From contig CAYZMS010000006.1 in assembly GCA_964479625.1 (NCBI GenBank), forward strand, positions 111,927 through 175,926: a stretch of DNA of 64,000 bases. Direction: 5' to 3'. The notes beneath the pieces are model-generated. The model was not told the DNA's origin, searched no databases, and worked only from the letters and a program-made list of their open reading frames with translations. This stretch comes from CAYZMS01 sp964479625. Lineage in GTDB: Bacteria; Bacteroidota; Bacteroidia; Chitinophagales; Saprospiraceae. Numbering within the stretch: the first letter of the stretch is position 1; each line of letters starts with the position of its first letter. Shown in pieces: positions 61,028 through 64,000 of this stretch. A program made the position numbers and the translations under genes.

Positions 61028-61489
61028 TTAGTTGTCACTTGCTGCTTCACCCTCCCAGGGGGGGGTACCTTTCACGGTAAGTCCCATGCTGCGAGCCGTC
61101 CCTGCTACCATCTTCATCGCTGATTCAACGGTGAAAGCATTCAGGTCGGGCATTTTATTTTCAGCGATCTCCTTGACCTGATCCCAGCTTACTGAGCCAA
61201 CCTTATTGCGGTTGGGTTCAGCAGACCCGCTTTTCAGCTTTGCTGCTTCCAGCAACTGTACGGCAGCGGGTGGGGTTTTAATGATAAAGTCAAAGGACTT
61301 ATCCTTATAAACGGTAATCACCACGGGAACGATCTTTCCAGCCATTTCTTGAGTCCTGGCGTTGAAACGCTTACAAAACTCCATGATGTTTACCCCCTTT
61401 GCACCTAAAGCAGGGCCTACCGGAGGGGCGGGGTTCGCCGCACCACCGCGAACTTGCAGCTTAATAAATCCGCTTACTTCCTTAGCCAT
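61028..61489 (-). CDS. rplK: 50S ribosomal protein L11
   Basis: A 153-residue L11 of the GTPase-associated centre. It contains GFIKLQVRGGAANPAPPVGPALGAKGVNIMEFCKRFNARTQEMAGKIVPVVITVYKDKSFDFIIKTPPAA and the C-terminal rRNA-binding domain ending RSMGLTVKG. The last 10 residues (PPWEGEAASDN) exceed the usual end. It follows nusG after 169 bases. Confidence 0.98.
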   Translation of the reverse strand: MAKEVSGFIKLQVRGGAANPAPPVGPALGAKGVNIMEFCKRFNARTQEMAGKIVPVVITVYKDKSFDFIIKTPPAAVQLLEAAKLKSGSAEPNRNKVGSVSWDQVKEIAENKMPDLNAFTVESAMKMVAGTARSMGLTVKGTPPWEGEAASDN

Positions 61490-61658
61490 TCTTACTTACG
61501 TATTTTTACCCGAAACCAGGTCCGGGATTCGTCCGTCCTGCCGGACACTATTTGTAAAATAAAAACGGACCAATTCATTCTTCTTATGGGAAGCACCCGG
61601 TCTGGCTCACAATCTGCCGGGCCAAAAGAAGCCATTCATTGTCCTTTTCCCGAACGGG

Positions 61659-62207
61659 TCAGGAAGCTTTTTCGACCTGTACAAATGACAGTTCTACTTC
61701 CGTTCCTCGCCCGAATATTTTAACGATTACTTTGAGTTTCTTTTTCTCTTCGTTCACTTCCTGGATATCGCCCACGAACTCACTGAAGGGACCATCCACA
61801 ATTTTTACTGTTTCGCCGACCAGGAAGGGTTCTATCATAGACTCTCCGGCCTCCTGAGATTCATCCACTTTGCCCAGCATCCGATTAGCTTCCGACTCCC
61901 GCATAGGAATCGGATTACTTTTACCGAGGAAATGGATCACATTCGGCACGTTGGCGATCGTCTGAATCATTTCCCCGCTGAACCTTGACGGAACTGCTTC
62001 CACCAAAATATAACCCGGCAGAATATTGCGCTCAGAAATCACCTTTTTGCCCCCTCGAATTTTGTACACCTTCTCTGTGGGCACCAAAACCTGCGAGATC
62101 GCTTCCGACCAGTTGCTCCGTTCAACTTCCAGTTCAATTCGTTCCTTGATCTTGCGTTCTTTCCCGCTAATCACACGAAGGGAATACCAGCGCTTATCCT
62201 CTGACAT
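61659..62207 (-). CDS. nusG: Transcription termination/antitermination factor NusG
   Basis: A 182-residue NusG: N-terminal NGN domain (WYSLRVISGKERKIKERIELEV, NILPGYILVEAVPSRFSGEMIQTIANVPNVIHFLG) and the C-terminal KOW domain (VGETVKIVDGPFSEFVGDIQEVNEEKKKLKVIVKIFGRGTEVELSFVQVEK). It binds the RNA polymerase clamp and couples to S10 or Rho. It starts 15 bases after secE. Confidence 0.98.
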   Translation of the reverse strand: MSEDKRWYSLRVISGKERKIKERIELEVERSNWSEAISQVLVPTEKVYKIRGGKKVISERNILPGYILVEAVPSRFSGEMIQTIANVPNVIHFLGKSNPIPMRESEANRMLGKVDESQEAGESMIEPFLVGETVKIVDGPFSEFVGDIQEVNEEKKKLKVIVKIFGRGTEVELSFVQVEKAS

Positions 62208-62222
62208 CTGCCTCTCCTATTA

Positions 62223-62411
62223 TTAAATCCCGTAAACCGCATCCAAAATCGTGCGGGATACAACATCCATTAAAAAAATGAGCAAAGCCAGGATCAAAGA
62301 AGCAATGATCACCAAAATGGTGTTGCTTTGCAAACTCGCCCAACTTGGCCAGGTTACTTTGTTTACCAACTCATTATAGCTGGCCTTGATATATGGTACA
62401 ATGCTATTCAT
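62223..62411 (-). CDS. secE: Protein translocase subunit SecE
   Basis: A 62-residue protein with the SecE signature YIKASYNELVNKVTWPSWASLQSNT and one membrane helix (about 32-52, ILVIIASLILALLIFLMDVV). It clamps SecY. The order tuf-tRNA-Trp-secE-nusG is conserved across bacteria. Confidence 0.95.
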   Translation of the reverse strand: MNSIVPYIKASYNELVNKVTWPSWASLQSNTILVIIASLILALLIFLMDVVSRTILDAVYGI

Positions 62412-62511
62412 ATTGCATTATTTATTGCGGAATACTTAGTAAGAAGTGTTTAGTGTATTGCCGAGTATGAACTAAACACCGGATACCAGGTACGGAGTAC
62501 TCCAAAATTTG

Positions 62512-62584
62512 CACGGGCAGGAGGACTTGAACCCCCAGCCTACGGTTTTGGAGACCGTCGCTCTACCAGTTGAGCTATGCCCGT
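62512..62584 (-). tRNA. tRNA-Trp (CCA anticodon)
   Basis: A complete cloverleaf on the minus strand: acceptor ACGGGCA/TGCCCGT, D arm GCTCAACTGGTAGAGC, anticodon stem ACGGT/ACCGT with loop CTCCAAA (anticodon CCA), T arm with GGTTCAAGTCC, discriminator G. The 3' CCA is not encoded. It lies between tuf and secE. Confidence 0.97.
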
Positions 62585-62605
62585 TTTTCAAAGGTGACTA
62601 AAGAG

Positions 62606-62648
62606 GAAGTCGGAAGGCCTGGCTTGCGCACTAGCAACTTCCGACTTC
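62606..62648 (-). terminator. Hairpin downstream of tuf
   Basis: GAAGTCGGAAG (62606-62616) and CTTCCGACTTC (62638-62648) are perfectly complementary, 11 bp, with a 21-base loop. It lies 51 bases after the tuf stop and before tRNA-Trp. No U tract follows, so it may be an RNA-processing site that separates tuf mRNA from the tRNA. Confidence 0.5.
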
Positions 62649-62698
62649 GCCCTCGAATCAGTATAATTGAAATCGAACCTTAAGTGGTTCGAGATCGG

Positions 62699-63895
62699 TT
62701 ACTCTACGATCTCTGTTACCTGTCCGGCACCAACGGTACGGCCTCCTTCGCGAATGGCGAAACGCAGACCTTTTTCCATGGCCACCTTGTTCAGCAGGTT
62801 AACTTCCAATGTTACGTTATCGCCGGGCATTACCATTTCAACACCGTCGGGCAACTTAACATCACCGGTCACATCCGTAGTACGGAAGTAGAACTGAGGC
62901 CGATATCCATTGAAGAAGGGCGTGTGACGGCCACCTTCCTCTTTGCTCAATACGTATACCTCACACTTAAACTTCTTGTGTGGTTTAACGGACCCCGGTT
63001 TACAGATAACCATACCGCGTTTGATATCGGCTTTCTCGATACCACGCAGTAGCAAACCGGCATTATCACCTGCTTCTCCGCGATCCAGGATCTTACGGAA
63101 CATTTCCACTCCGGTAATGGTAGAGGTCATTGGCTTGGCATCATCGCCCATCATACCTACGATCTCCACAGGATCACCGACGTTGATCACACCACGCTCA
63201 ATACGACCGGTTGCAACAGTACCCCGACCAGTAATGGAGAATACGTCCTCCACAGGCATCAGGAAGTCCTTATCCACCAAACGGACAGGCTCAGGGATTT
63301 CGGTATCCACAGCTTCCATCAATTCCATGATCTTGGCAACTGCGTCGGCATCACCTTCCAGTGCTTTCAAGGCAGATCCCTGAACGATAGCAGCATTGTC
63401 GCCGTCAAATTCGTATTGATCCAGCAATTCACGTACCTCCATCTCCACCAGTTCCAGCATCTCTTCATCATCGACAAGGTCAACCTTGTTCATGAATACA
63501 ACGATCTTAGGCACGCCTACCTGACGAGCCAGCAGGATATGTTCGCGCGTTTGAGGCATTGGGCCATCCGTAGCGGCCACAACCAGGATCGCACCGTCCA
63601 TCTGGGCAGCTCCGGTAACCATATTCTTTACGTAGTCAGCGTGACCAGGGCAATCGACGTGCGCATAGTGACGGTTTGCCGTTTCGTACTCTACGTGAGC
63701 CGTGTTAATGGTGATCCCGCGCTCTTTTTCCTCAGGAGCGGCGTCGATAGAATCGTAATCTTTTTTCTCAGCCATCCCCGAATCCGCCAAAACGGAGGTG
63801 ATCGCAGCGGTCAAGGTAGTTTTACCGTGGTCTACGTGACCGATGGTGCCGATATTGACGTGAGGTTTCGTCCTTTCGAATGTAGCCTTAGCCAT
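62699..63895 (-). CDS. tuf: Elongation factor Tu
   Basis: A 398-residue GTPase that brings aminoacyl-tRNA to the ribosome. G1 GHVDHGKTTL, G3 DCPGHADYVKN and G4 FMNKVDLVDD are intact, and domains II and III are complete (VFSITGRGTVATGRIERG, GYRPQFYFRTTDVTG, MVMPGDNV). It lies between tRNA-Thr and tRNA-Trp, upstream of secE, and not in the str operon. Only this tuf copy is visible. Confidence 0.99.
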   Translation of the reverse strand: MAKATFERTKPHVNIGTIGHVDHGKTTLTAAITSVLADSGMAEKKDYDSIDAAPEEKERGITINTAHVEYETANRHYAHVDCPGHADYVKNMVTGAAQMDGAILVVAATDGPMPQTREHILLARQVGVPKIVVFMNKVDLVDDEEMLELVEMEVRELLDQYEFDGDNAAIVQGSALKALEGDADAVAKIMELMEAVDTEIPEPVRLVDKDFLMPVEDVFSITGRGTVATGRIERGVINVGDPVEIVGMMGDDAKPMTSTITGVEMFRKILDRGEAGDNAGLLLRGIEKADIKRGMVICKPGSVKPHKKFKCEVYVLSKEEGGRHTPFFNGYRPQFYFRTTDVTGDVKLPDGVEMVMPGDNVTLEVNLLNKVAMEKGLRFAIREGGRTVGAGQVTEIVE

Positions 63896-63946
63896 CAGTA
63901 AATGTTTTTTGGATATTAAATTAAGTATTACTTAAAACTGATGCAG

Positions 63947-64000
63947 AGCCAATGAGGGGATTTGAACCCCTGACCCCTTCCTTACCATGGAAGTGCTCTA
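63947..64000 (-). tRNA. tRNA-Thr (GGU anticodon), 5' end outside window
   Basis: The minus strand shows the anticodon stem CTTCC/GGAAG with loop ATGGTAA (anticodon GGT), the T arm AGGGG-TTCAAAT-CCCCT, the 3' acceptor strand CATTGGC and discriminator T. The D arm is cut by the window edge. CCA is not encoded. A tRNA-Thr directly upstream of tuf is a conserved bacterial arrangement. Confidence 0.93.

Noticed and set aside
1..64000. CRISPR arrays, prophage or transposase genes
   Set aside because: No regularly spaced repeats, no integrase, transposase or phage structural proteins were seen.

Overview
This window is bacterial chromosome. The gene families and promoter motifs point to the phylum Bacteroidota. 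Promoters fit the Bacteroidota pattern TTG-N19-21-TAnnTTTG, there are few Shine-Dalgarno sites, LytTR regulators pair with LytS-type kinases, and a TonB-dependent receptor carries a carboxypeptidase-regulatory-like domain. Ribosomal proteins S4, S14 and L36 are zinc-ligand-free forms, and rplQ-carA-eno-divIC cluster together. A Saprospiria (Lewinella/Haliscomenobacter-like) member is my best guess; that is an inference from protein flavour, not a measured result.

Left part (1 to about 22.8 kb): an accessory region of surface, regulatory and small-molecule genes. It holds a peroxidase-like CMD protein, an 11-Asp-box sortilin-like exported protein, lipoproteins, and two LytS/LytTR two-component systems. 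One of these systems sits in an operon with a TPR protein and a TonB-dependent receptor. There is also a secreted protein with a Hint (hedgehog/intein-type) domain, an aldo/keto reductase and several unknown proteins. Six genes here are broken by in-frame stops and/or frameshifts: an AraC regulator, a ring-cleaving dioxygenase, an outer-membrane beta-barrel protein, the TonB-dependent receptor, a sterol desaturase fused to a Spy-like tail, and a PhnB-like VOC protein. No gene in the following 41 kb is broken, so the lesions are concentrated in dispensable genes.

Middle part (22.8 to 28.6 kb): central metabolism and division, with sucD, a divIC/ftsB-like gene, eno, carA, an NTF2-like protein and a quinone-reductase-like enzyme.

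Right part (28.7 to 64 kb): an almost unbroken minus-strand expression supercluster. In transcription order it runs tRNA-Thr, tuf, tRNA-Trp, secE, nusG, rplK, rplA, rplJ, rplL, rpoB, rpoC, then (after a plus-strand acyl-ACP thioesterase-ribE pair) rpsL, rpsG, fusA, rpsJ, the S10 and spc genes to secY, map, infA, rpmJ, rpsM, rpsK, rpsD, rpoA, rplQ. Clear hairpins punctuate it: strong terminators follow rpoC, fusA and rplQ, and a perfect 14-bp hairpin lies between rplL and rpoB. The annotated promoter of the rpsL operon fits the Bacteroidota consensus closely.

I found no CRISPR array, prophage, insertion sequence or rRNA. The points most worth a second look are the cluster of gene decay, the receptor-kinase-regulator operon with its 12-bp inverted repeat, the Hint-domain exoprotein, the desaturase/Spy-like fusion and the charged tails on L17 and L22.
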